Source: Verrucomicrobia bacterium IMCC26134 (lineage in GTDB: Bacteria > Verrucomicrobiota > Verrucomicrobiia > Opitutales > Opitutaceae). Taken from it: a DNA stretch of 64,000 bases. The stretch is taken from NCBI GenBank assembly GCA_000972765.1, contig CP011265.1, forward strand, positions 2,973,001 to 3,037,000, in the 5' to 3' direction. How positions within the stretch are numbered: position 1 is the first letter of the stretch; every line of letters starts with the position of its first letter. The position numbers and the translations under genes were made by a program. Under the pieces are notes generated by a model. The model was not told where the DNA came from, did not search any database, and saw only the letters and a program-made list of their open reading frames with translations. Of the stretch, positions 19,477 to 29,377 are shown piece by piece.

Positions 19477-20250
19477 TCAGCCGAGGAGGTTGTCCTTGAT
19501 GTAATCGAGGCTCTGCTTGATCGAGACGAAAGGATCTCCGGGGCAGGTGTCCTGTTCGACGATGAACCACTCGCAACCGCCGGCCTCGGCCTCGGCGATG
19601 ATGCGCTTAAAGGGCAGCGTGCCGGCGCCGATCTCGCAAAAAGACGACTCGCCAGCCGGGTTCACCTTGTAGTCCTTAAGGTGGATGAAGGGAATGCGAC
19701 CTTTCATACGGCGCACCCAATCCACGATGTCACCGCCGCCGCGTTGCACCCAGAACGTGTCGAGCTCGGACACGATGTTTTCCGGCGAGGTCTCGGCATA
19801 GACACGGTCCAAGAAGGTGGATCCGCCGTCGGGACGGTAGAATTCGTTCGCGTGGTTGTGGTATCCGAGCTTGAGACCGGCGGCGCGAAACTTGGCTCCG
19901 GCGGCGTCGAGTTTACGAATGAGGGTCGAGACGTGCTCGGGGTTGTTGAAATCAACACCGGCGGGATACGGATACGCGGTGAGCTTGGTGCCGAGGGCCT
20001 GCAGACGGGCGATCACGGACTCGGTTTCGTCGAGGATTTTTTGGCCATTCTCATGAGTGGCGCAGATGGTAAGGCCCTCGGCTTTGCAGATGGCGACGAG
20101 CTCGGCCTCGGGTATCGGACCCACGCCGCTGATCTGCACGGCGGTGTAGCCGATGGCGCTGACCTTCTTCATCGAGGCGGCGAAGTCTTCGGTTGTCTTG
20201 CAGAAATCGCGAAGGGTGTAGAGTTGGATGGCGACCTGGGAGAGTTTCAT
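19477..20250 (-). CDS. Sugar phosphate isomerase/epimerase (xylose-isomerase-like TIM barrel)
   Basis: This 257-residue TIM-barrel protein of the AP endonuclease 2/xylose isomerase-like family (IolE/YcjR type) isomerises or epimerises sugars. Characteristic pieces are VAIQLYTLRDFCK, TAVQISGVGPIPEAEL, LKLGYHNHANEF, SELDTFWVQRGGGDIVDW, IPFIHLKDY and GCEWFIVEQDTCPGDP, which carry the metal-ligand His/Glu/Asp positions. It lies between a Gfo/Idh/MocA oxidoreductase and uxaC, all on the minus strand. Such a pair often acts on oxidised sugars. The exact substrate is unknown. Confidence 0.88.
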   Translation of the reverse strand: MKLSQVAIQLYTLRDFCKTTEDFAASMKKVSAIGYTAVQISGVGPIPEAELVAICKAEGLTICATHENGQKILDETESVIARLQALGTKLTAYPYPAGVDFNNPEHVSTLIRKLDAAGAKFRAAGLKLGYHNHANEFYRPDGGSTFLDRVYAETSPENIVSELDTFWVQRGGGDIVDWVRRMKGRIPFIHLKDYKVNPAGESSFCEIGAGTLPFKRIIAEAEAGGCEWFIVEQDTCPGDPFVSIKQSLDYIKDNLLG

Positions 20251-20301
20251 GGAGGAGAGGTTATGGATGCGGACGGTTCGAAATCTGGACGTGGCGGCCG
20301 A

Positions 20302-21468
20302 TTACTTGGCGAAAGACTTGGAGAAGTCGACCGGGACGACCGCCACGACCTTCTTCTTTTTTCCCTTTTTGGCGGACTCGGCTATCTTCGCCTTGAGCAG
20401 GCGTTCGTATTTTTTTCCGTCAATAGGGAGCGTGACCGGTTTTGCCGTCCACGCGGAGAGGAGCATGGCGTTGGCAAGGCTGACCGAGTGTATGCCTTCG
20501 GGCGCGGGCGCCACCAGGGGCACTCCGTCGAGAATAGCGTCCGTAAAGTTCTGCAAAACCTCGACATGTTGCCCGCCGTGGCCGGAGGCGGGGATGGTGA
20601 CATCCCAAGTAGGGGGGCAGGCGAAGGAGTGCGGCGTGGTGCGGGAGAAATCGCCCATCGGAATCTCGTTACGGGTGTAGCTGATTTTGTCGTTCTCGTA
20701 GACCACTTTTCCTCGTTCGCCAGTGATCTCGAGCCGGTTGGTGCCCGGGGCTTCGCCCGTGGAGGTGATGAAAACACCGGTCGCTCCGTTGGCAAAGGTC
20801 ATGGTGGCCGTGACGTCATCCTCGACCTCGATGTCATGGTATCGGCCGAAAGCGCAATGAGCCGAAAGCGTGACGGGCAGACCGAACATCCACTGGAAAA
20901 GATCCAGGTTATGCGGACACTGGTTGAGCAGCACGCCGCCGCCCTCCCCTGCCCAGGTGGCGCGCCAGCCGCCGGAAGAATAGTAGGCGTGGGTGCGGAA
21001 CCAATTTGTGATGATCCAGTTTACCCGGCGAATCTCGCCGAGTTCGCCACTGCGGATGAGCTCGCGGATCTTTTTGTAATAATGGTCGGTGCGTTGATTG
21101 AACATCGCGGCGAAAACCTGCTTCTTTTCGCGCCCCTTGTAGGCGGCGATCAAGCGTTCGCAGTCGGCGCGATGCACCGATATGGGTTTCTCGACCATGA
21201 CGTGCAGCCCTGCATTCAACGCGGCGATGCCGATGGTGGTGTGATCGTAGTGCGGAGTGGCGATCAAGATCGCGTCGATCAACCCGGAGGCCATCATCTC
21301 GGAAGCGGAGGTGAAGCTTTTCACCTGAGGAACGCGGGCGCATTTATCCGGACTTTCGTCGGCAACCGCGACGAGTTCCATCCGGCTGACTTTACCGGCC
21401 AGTATTTGCTGGGCGTGCGAGTAACCCATGTTGCCAATGCCGACTATACCGATGCGGACTTTTTTCAT
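20302..21468 (-). CDS. Gfo/Idh/MocA family oxidoreductase
   Basis: This 388-residue NAD(P)-dependent sugar oxidoreductase has an N-terminal Rossmann fold (IGIVGIGNMGYSHAQQIL) and the conserved EKP motif (VMVEKPISVHRADCERL) that carries the catalytic lysine. The C-terminal domain has GGVLLNQCPHNLDLFQWMFG with the histidine of this family. The last 20 residues are Lys/Val-rich. It opens the minus-strand cluster with the TIM-barrel isomerase (51 bp apart) and uxaC, and is divergent from the LacI regulator. It probably works on a hexuronate- or oligosaccharide-derived intermediate. Confidence 0.9.
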   Translation of the reverse strand: MKKVRIGIVGIGNMGYSHAQQILAGKVSRMELVAVADESPDKCARVPQVKSFTSASEMMASGLIDAILIATPHYDHTTIGIAALNAGLHVMVEKPISVHRADCERLIAAYKGREKKQVFAAMFNQRTDHYYKKIRELIRSGELGEIRRVNWIITNWFRTHAYYSSGGWRATWAGEGGGVLLNQCPHNLDLFQWMFGLPVTLSAHCAFGRYHDIEVEDDVTATMTFANGATGVFITSTGEAPGTNRLEITGERGKVVYENDKISYTRNEIPMGDFSRTTPHSFACPPTWDVTIPASGHGGQHVEVLQNFTDAILDGVPLVAPAPEGIHSVSLANAMLLSAWTAKPVTLPIDGKKYERLLKAKIAESAKKGKKKKVVAVVPVDFSKSFAK

Positions 21469-21559
21469 AGAATGAAGGGGATGGTGGAGAGGAGCGAAGG
21501 GTAAGACGCAAAAAACACCATTATTGATGTAAAAAGATACTGCGAAATGCCGCGAAGGT

Positions 21560-21573
21560 GTTTGCCTGCAAAC
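21560..21573. promoter_or_regulatory. Candidate LacI operator
   Basis: GTTTGC (21560-21565) and GCAAAC (21568-21573) form a perfect inverted repeat with a 2-nt centre. It lies 14 bp before the regulator's ATG, in the shared promoter region with the Gfo/Idh gene. The size fits a LacI-family half-site pair, which suggests autoregulation and control of the hexuronate cluster. Confidence 0.4.
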
Positions 21574-21587
21574 TGTTTCACCCTGAC

Positions 21588-22670
21588 ATGTTTTCTCCCC
21601 GTATCACCCTCAAGCAAGTCGCCCAGCAAGCCGACGTGCACATCTCCACCGCTTGGAGAGCGCTCAAGAACGACACATACGTCGAGCCCGCCAAACGGGC
21701 CCGCATACGCGCCATCGCAAAAGAGCTGGGCTATACCCCGGACCCCATGCTCACCGCCCTGAGCAACTATCGCCGCAAGCACCAGCCGCAGGTTTTCCAA
21801 TCCACCCTGGCTTGGATAAATAATTTCCCCGTCCGTCGCGAGGGCCGGGAACTGGGCAACATCCTTGGCTATCACGAAGGCGCGCAACGCTTCGCCACTC
21901 AAATGGGGTTTAAGCTCGAGGAGTTCTGGCTCGCCGAACCGGGCATGACCCCGCGCCGGGCCCGCGAAGTCCTGCTCGCGCGCGGCATACGCGGACTGGT
22001 GTTTCCACCGCAACCGCTGTCCGGCACCGAACTGACCTTCGACGTGGAGCCTTTTGCCGCCGTCACCATAGGCTACTCCCTCACCACGCCGCGCCTGCAC
22101 GTCGTGGGCAACCACCAGCATAACGCCACCCTTCAGGCTTTGCGCGAACTCGCCCAGCTGGGGCACCGCCGCATCGGCATGGTCTCCGCGACCGAGACCA
22201 TGCGCCGGGCCAACCACAGCTTCGAATCACCCTATCACTTTTTCCAGGCCGTGCAGTCCGAGTCGCATCGCGTGCCGCTCTTTGCCGTCCCCGGACGCGA
22301 CGAACCGAAAAATATAGCCGCGGCCCGGGACGCTTTTATCGCCTGGTATAAACTCCACAAACCCACCGCCATCATCAGTCACGTCAGCGAGATTCGCATC
22401 TGGCTGGAGGCGCTCGGCCACAAGGTCCCCGGCGACGTTTCCCTGGCCACCCTTTCACGGGTTTTCGACCCCGATTGGTCGGGCATCGACCAGCAGGAGG
22501 AACAAATCGGAATGCGCGCCGTGGAACTGCTCGTGAGCCTCTTTCAAAACGGTGAACGGGGCGCCCCCGGAACTCCGCTGCGCATGCTCATCGAGGGCCG
22601 CTGGTGCGAGGGCGATACCACCCGCCGCCTCGGACCTCCCGCGACAGATCTGCTGGCCAAAATCTCCTGA
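21588..22670 (+). CDS. LacI-family transcriptional regulator
   Basis: This 360-residue regulator opens with an HTH (ITLKQVAQQADVHISTAWRALKN) and a hinge (KRARIRAIAKELGYTPDPM), followed by a periplasmic-binding-like effector domain. ATG 21588 was preferred to an in-frame GTG at 21558, which would add ten residues of no family character and run through the operator-like palindrome. The protein differs from the usual LacI in the extra Tyr-Arg-Arg-Lys stretch after the hinge. It is divergent from the Gfo/Idh-isomerase-uxaC cluster and is its likely regulator; the ligand is probably a hexuronate or its derivative (inference). Confidence 0.9.
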   Translation: MFSPRITLKQVAQQADVHISTAWRALKNDTYVEPAKRARIRAIAKELGYTPDPMLTALSNYRRKHQPQVFQSTLAWINNFPVRREGRELGNILGYHEGAQRFATQMGFKLEEFWLAEPGMTPRRAREVLLARGIRGLVFPPQPLSGTELTFDVEPFAAVTIGYSLTTPRLHVVGNHQHNATLQALRELAQLGHRRIGMVSATETMRRANHSFESPYHFFQAVQSESHRVPLFAVPGRDEPKNIAAARDAFIAWYKLHKPTAIISHVSEIRIWLEALGHKVPGDVSLATLSRVFDPDWSGIDQQEEQIGMRAVELLVSLFQNGERGAPGTPLRMLIEGRWCEGDTTRRLGPPATDLLAKIS

Positions 22671-22700
22671 TCATGCGGCGTTGTAAGCTCCCGATTTAAC

Positions 22701-25300
<2,600 letters not shown>

Positions 25301-25321
25301 GCACTCCGCAATCCCCCGCGA

Positions 25322-26074
25322 CTAGCCCAGCGCCGCCTCGAACTTCACCGCGTCCTCCGGCGTATCCACGCCAATACCGGGGTCGTTGGTCACGTCGCAG
25401 GCGATGTCGTAACCGTTTTCCAAAACACGCAACTGCTCCAGTTTTTCGATGCGCTCGTAACGACCGGGCGGCAGGGATGCGAATTTCTCCAGCAGCTCCG
25501 CCTTGTAGGCATAGAGCCCGAGGTGCTTGTAGCACGGATTCGCCGCCACCCAGGCGTCGTCCACCTTGCCGCCGAGGTCGCGGGCGTAGGGCATCGGCGA
25601 ACGCGAGAAATAGAGCGAGCGCCAGCCGCCTCCGGGCGCGAACACCACCTTCACCTGATTCGGATTGGCGAAATCCTCCGCGCGACGGAAGGGCGTCGCC
25701 AGCGTGGCCATCGCCGCCGGCCCTGCGATCAACTCCGCCAAACGGCGGATCTGCGCGCCCGTCACGAGCGGTTCGTCCGCCTGCACATTGATCACCCGTG
25801 CCGCCCGCACCGTGCGGTTCGCCTCGGCAATCCGGTCCGTGCCGCTCTGATGAGCGACCGAGGTCAGTATGGTCTGAAACCCGGCCGCCTGCAGCGGCGC
25901 CGCCAGCAGCGCGTCATCCACCGCGAACCAGAGAGGGAACTCCGGCGCCTCCGCACGGATACGTTCCGCCACCCAGAGCACCAGGGGTTTACCCATGATA
26001 ACATGTAATAACTTGCGCGGGAAACGGGTGGATTCGAGACGGCAGGGCACGATGATGACAGTGGTGTCGGACAT
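25322..26074 (-). CDS. kdsB: 3-deoxy-manno-octulosonate cytidylyltransferase
   Basis: This 250-residue enzyme makes CMP-KDO for lipopolysaccharide core synthesis, so the cell should carry a KDO-containing outer membrane. The nucleotide-binding N-terminus reads [17 protein letters not shown] and is followed by [12 protein letters not shown]. Later motifs are [39 protein letters not shown] and [20 protein letters not shown]. The gene is convergent with ligA (22 bp gap) and divergent from the HPr gene (68 bp gap). Confidence 0.94.
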   Translation of the reverse strand: MSDTTVIIVPCRLESTRFPRKLLHVIMGKPLVLWVAERIRAEAPEFPLWFAVDDALLAAPLQAAGFQTILTSVAHQSGTDRIAEANRTVRAARVINVQADEPLVTGAQIRRLAELIAGPAAMATLATPFRRAEDFANPNQVKVVFAPGGGWRSLYFSRSPMPYARDLGGKVDDAWVAANPCYKHLGLYAYKAELLEKFASLPPGRYERIEKLEQLRVLENGYDIACDVTNDPGIGVDTPEDAVKFEAALG

Positions 26075-26142
26075 AGTCCCGGCACCTTGCCCGCCCTGAA
26101 TTTGGGTTGCAAGACAGGCCTCTGCGTCAAACGTAACCGCAC

Positions 26143-26442
26143 ATGGACGACACCGCCAGCGCAGCCACCTCCACCCAACTCAGCCGTGAGTTGGTCGTGC
26201 AAAACAAGATGGGCATTCACGCACGTCCCGCCGCCATGATCGTGCGCATCACGAACAAGTTCAAAGCCGACGTCATGGTGGAAAAAGACGATGAACAGGT
26301 GAACGGTAAGTCCATCATGGGGTTGATGATGCTCGCCGCCGGCAAGGGTTCCAGGGTCAAATTCCTCGCCACCGGAGGCGACTCCAGCGCCATGCTCGAC
26401 GAGCTCGAGGCCCTGTTCGCCCGCAAGTTCGACGAGGCCTGA
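26143..26442 (+). CDS. ptsH: HPr-family phosphocarrier protein
   Basis: This 99-residue HPr carries the active-site histidine H26 in [14 protein letters not shown], and the regulatory serine S57 in [11 protein letters not shown], the site used by HPr kinase in many bacteria. A 15-residue N-terminal tail precedes the standard fold. Enzyme I and PTS permeases are not in the window, so the role may be regulatory (for example with HPr kinase) rather than sugar uptake. It stands alone between the divergent kdsB and convergent tatD genes. Confidence 0.92.
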   Translation: MDDTASAATSTQLSRELVVQNKMGIHARPAAMIVRITNKFKADVMVEKDDEQVNGKSIMGLMMLAAGKGSRVKFLATGGDSSAMLDELEALFARKFDEA

Positions 26443-26461
26443 GGCGTTTCGCGTCCGCCGG

Positions 26462-27271
26462 CTAGATGCCGAAAAACGCCCGCGCCGTGCGCGTAGTTGT
26501 CTCCGCAAGTTCCGCGTAACTCACTCCGAGCACCGTCGCGGCATACTCCGCCGTCAACCGCAGATAGGCGGGCTCGTTTGGTTTACCGCGATGAGGCACC
26601 GGTGTCAGATACGGCGCATCCGTCTCGATCATGAGCCGGGCCAATCCCTGCCCCCGCATCGCATCACGGGCGCTCTCCGCGTTCTTGTAAGTGACAACGC
26701 CGGTAAAAGACCCGTAGGCGCCGCGCCGGACCAGCTCGCCCATCTCCGCCGCGCCCTCAGAAAAGCAGTGTAACACCACCCGGCTCCAATCCACCCCGCT
26801 CGCGTCGATCATCGCCACACACTCCGCGAATGCCGCCCGCGAATGAATCACCAGCGGACACCCTGCACGCTTCGCGATTTCCAACTGCGCCGCGAACGCG
26901 CCCCGTTGCCACGCTTTCAACTCCTCACGCGCCGGCTCCTCCTTCGGCAGGTGAAAGTGATCCAGTCCGCACTCGCCCAGCGCCACCGGCCTCGCGCCCG
27001 CGCCGCCCCAAAACCCTTCGATCTGCGCCACCTCCTCCGCCCAGTTTGCCTGCACCGAGCAAGGATGCAGACCGACGGTATAAAACACCTCTCCTGGATA
27101 TCGCTCCGCGAGGCCGCGATAGATAGTCCAGTCGTCACTGCCCGTGCCGATGGTGATCATCGCCTCCACGCCCGCCGCCCGCGCGCGCGCCAGAGCCGCC
27201 TCAGTTTCGCCGCGCGCCTCAAACCCGTCCAGATGGGTGTGCGTGTCGATCAGTGTCGTTACGTAGCTCAT
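26462..27271 (-). CDS. tatD: TatD-family metal-dependent hydrolase
   Basis: This 269-residue TIM-barrel hydrolase belongs to the TatD DNase family. Metal-ligand motifs are clear: LIDTHTHLDGF near the N-terminus, ALGECGLDHFH, PLVIHSRAAF, VVLHCFSEGA and the C-terminal LMIETDAPYLTPVPHRGK. The start ATG 27271 adds four residues before the fold, as usual. It lies 18 bp downstream of the M32 carboxypeptidase on the same strand, so the two may be co-transcribed. Confidence 0.92.
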   Translation of the reverse strand: MSYVTTLIDTHTHLDGFEARGETEAALARARAAGVEAMITIGTGSDDWTIYRGLAERYPGEVFYTVGLHPCSVQANWAEEVAQIEGFWGGAGARPVALGECGLDHFHLPKEEPAREELKAWQRGAFAAQLEIAKRAGCPLVIHSRAAFAECVAMIDASGVDWSRVVLHCFSEGAAEMGELVRRGAYGSFTGVVTYKNAESARDAMRGQGLARLMIETDAPYLTPVPHRGKPNEPAYLRLTAEYAATVLGVSYAELAETTTRTARAFFGI

Positions 27272-27289
27272 AATCCGATTTTATAAAAC

Positions 27290-28816
27290 TCAGTTCCCGT
27301 ATCGTTCTTCCAGATACGCCAGCAGCGCCTTTGGGCCCAGTGTCTCGCCCGTCACCCGTTTCGTAAGCTCGAACGCATCCTCGCGACGGCCGTGCGCATG
27401 CACCTCCGTCCGCAGCCAGCCGAGCAAACCGCCAAACTCGCCGCGCGCAAACTCCCCCTCGAGCCCGGGAAGCGCCCGCCGCGCTGCCGTCCAGAGCTGG
27501 GCCGCGATCATGTTGCCCAGCGTATAGCTCGGGAAATACCCGAAAGCCCCGCCGCTCCAATGCACGTCCTGCAAAACGCCTTCGCCCGCGTGCGCCGGCC
27601 GGCGGCCCAGCATTTCCTCGCTCAACTCGTCCCACGCCCCCGGCAGGTCCGCCACCTTGAGGGTCCCGGCAAACAAACGCCGCTCCAGCTCGAAGCGCAG
27701 GAGGATGTGCAGGTTGTAGTGCACCTCGTCGGCATCCACGCGGATGAGCCCGCCGGGCTCGACTGCGTTCGCCGCCGCGTGAAGCGCAACGCCGCTCACT
27801 CCGGAAAGCTCGTTGGGAAACTCCGCTCGCATCATCGGCTCCAGCCAGCTCCAGAAGGCCTGCGAGCGCGCCACCTGATTTTCCCAAAGCCGGCTTTGCG
27901 ACTCGTGCACCGCCATGCCCGCCGCCAGCCCGAGCGCCGTGCCCGCATGGGCCAAGGGCAGACCTTGCTCGTAGAGGCCATGCCCCGCCTCGTGGATAGA
28001 ACTGTAGAGCGCGTCGAGCGGATCGTCGGCGTTGAAGCGCGTGGTCAGACGCACATCATCGCCCGAGCCTTCGCAGAAGGGATGCAGCGAGACGTCGAGA
28101 CGTCCGCGCTTGTAATCAAACCCCAACCGCGCCGTCACCGCCCTCACCACGCGTTGCTGCGCAGTGACATCGAAACCGCGCATCGCCACCGGCCCCTCAC
28201 CGCGGGCCTTCGCCGCCGCCACCCGCACCCCAATCCGCCGCGCCAGCGGCACGAGTCCAGCGCGCAACTCCACGAAAAGCCCGCCGATCTGCGCGGCCGT
28301 CAGACCGGGGTCGTGCCGGTCGATGGCGAGGTCATAGGGCCGGTCGCCGAAGCCAAGAAGCGCGGCCTCGCGGCGCGCCAGTGCGAGGTGTTTTTCAAGA
28401 ACCGGGGCAAAGGCCGAAAAATCCCGCGCCTTTCGCGCCGCCGCCCACACATGATAGCCTTCGCTGGAGAGTCGCGCCTTCTCCGCGACCAGTTCCGAGG
28501 GCAGCTTGGTCACCCGGTCAAAATCCCGCCGCGCCGCCAGCACCACCACCCGCGCGTCCGCATCGAGTCCACCCGCCGCCAGAGCCTGCTCGCACCCGGT
28601 GATCGCCGCGCCCAGTCCCGCGTCCGTCGCCGCCGCGTGTTGCAGTTCGGCCAGCAACTCCGCCTGGGCCGCACGCTGCTCCCCCGCGCCTTCGGGTAGA
28701 TTGACCTGCTCGTCCCAACCCAGCAATCCCGACACGGAGCCCAGCACCTGGAGCCGACGCAATCGCTCCCTCAGTGCTTCATACCCTTTTTCGTTCACGG
28801 ATGCTTCGTTCGGCAT
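27290..28816 (-). CDS. M32-family metallocarboxypeptidase (thermostable carboxypeptidase Taq)
   Basis: This 508-residue zinc carboxypeptidase has the M32 HExxH motif as H275-E276-A-G-H279 (SSIHEAGHGLYEQG). Downstream AVHESQSRLWENQVARS supplies the third zinc ligand. Other M32 blocks are LRFNADD-like TRFNADDPLDAL and the conserved VDADEVHYNLHILLRFELE. The length is the usual 500 residues. It would trim C-terminal residues of peptides in the cytoplasm. Upstream on the same strand is a 93-residue hypothetical gene; downstream is tatD. Confidence 0.94.
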   Translation of the reverse strand: MPNEASVNEKGYEALRERLRRLQVLGSVSGLLGWDEQVNLPEGAGEQRAAQAELLAELQHAAATDAGLGAAITGCEQALAAGGLDADARVVVLAARRDFDRVTKLPSELVAEKARLSSEGYHVWAAARKARDFSAFAPVLEKHLALARREAALLGFGDRPYDLAIDRHDPGLTAAQIGGLFVELRAGLVPLARRIGVRVAAAKARGEGPVAMRGFDVTAQQRVVRAVTARLGFDYKRGRLDVSLHPFCEGSGDDVRLTTRFNADDPLDALYSSIHEAGHGLYEQGLPLAHAGTALGLAAGMAVHESQSRLWENQVARSQAFWSWLEPMMRAEFPNELSGVSGVALHAAANAVEPGGLIRVDADEVHYNLHILLRFELERRLFAGTLKVADLPGAWDELSEEMLGRRPAHAGEGVLQDVHWSGGAFGYFPSYTLGNMIAAQLWTAARRALPGLEGEFARGEFGGLLGWLRTEVHAHGRREDAFELTKRVTGETLGPKALLAYLEERYGN

Positions 28817-28864
28817 AAGAAGCCAAGGTTGCCCGCTGACCGTGCCCCCGGCAAGCCCGACGCC

Positions 28865-29146
28865 TCAAACCTTCGCGCCGTTGTCGCACTTAAAATGAAC
28901 GCGTTTGCGCAACTCCGACATCGTGCGCATCGCCGCCCGTTGGGCATTTTCATTCGCCCCGGCCGGCGCGCCCGGGATCTGCAGCGTGCCCGACTCCGAG
29001 GTCGCGGGCAGGTTCTCCGCCTCGATTAAACGGCCGATCAACAGCAACTGCTCTGCCCGCGCATCCAGACGGCTGCCGGGAAACCCGGCATGGCGTGAAA
29101 ACCATGCCAACACTGTGACGGACTGGATCTGTGCTTCGGCGGACAT
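28865..29146 (-). CDS. Small hypothetical protein
   Basis: This 93-residue open frame encodes a protein I do not recognise. The central part is helical and charged (AEQLLLIGRLIEAE, RAAMRTMSELRKRVHFKCDNG). It starts at ATG 29146, ends 48 bp before the M32 carboxypeptidase start and points the same way, which supports a real gene. An overlapping plus-strand frame is equally long but less protein-like. Confidence is limited because no motif is visible. Confidence 0.45.
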   Translation of the reverse strand: MSAEAQIQSVTVLAWFSRHAGFPGSRLDARAEQLLLIGRLIEAENLPATSESGTLQIPGAPAGANENAQRAAMRTMSELRKRVHFKCDNGAKV

Positions 29147-29325
29147 TCCCGCAGGTTGCTAGCAAGCCCGCCCCCCCGTCAACCGCCATGAAGCCCCACC
29201 TCGTCACCCGCGCGACGACTCTCCCTTGGGGCTCAACCTGCTCCCGAGGCGTTAATTTTAAAAACACCAAGAAAAACGTAATCCTTACCAAGTCATTTTT
29301 TAGTATAGGCTTTTAAAATTTCACC

Positions 29326-29335
29326 GAAACGTTTC
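29326..29335. promoter_or_regulatory. LacI-type operator palindrome upstream of TonB receptor
   Basis: GAAACGTTTC is a perfect 10-bp palindrome with a central CG, the classic core of LacI/GalR-family operators. It lies 42 bp before the TonB-dependent receptor's ATG, in an AT-rich promoter-like region, and there is no other gene between them. Confidence 0.45.
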
Positions 29336-29377
29336 ATAGTTATTACGGTTTCGCTTAACCCCAATCCACTAACACCC

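Noticed and set aside
19465-21504. Plus-strand frame of 679 codons
   Set aside because: It is antisense to three well-supported minus-strand genes (end of uxaC region, isomerase and Gfo/Idh oxidoreductase). High GC at third positions creates such long empty frames.
28905-29162. Plus-strand frame of 85 codons
   Set aside because: It overlaps the minus-strand small gene, which has better spacing with its downstream neighbour.
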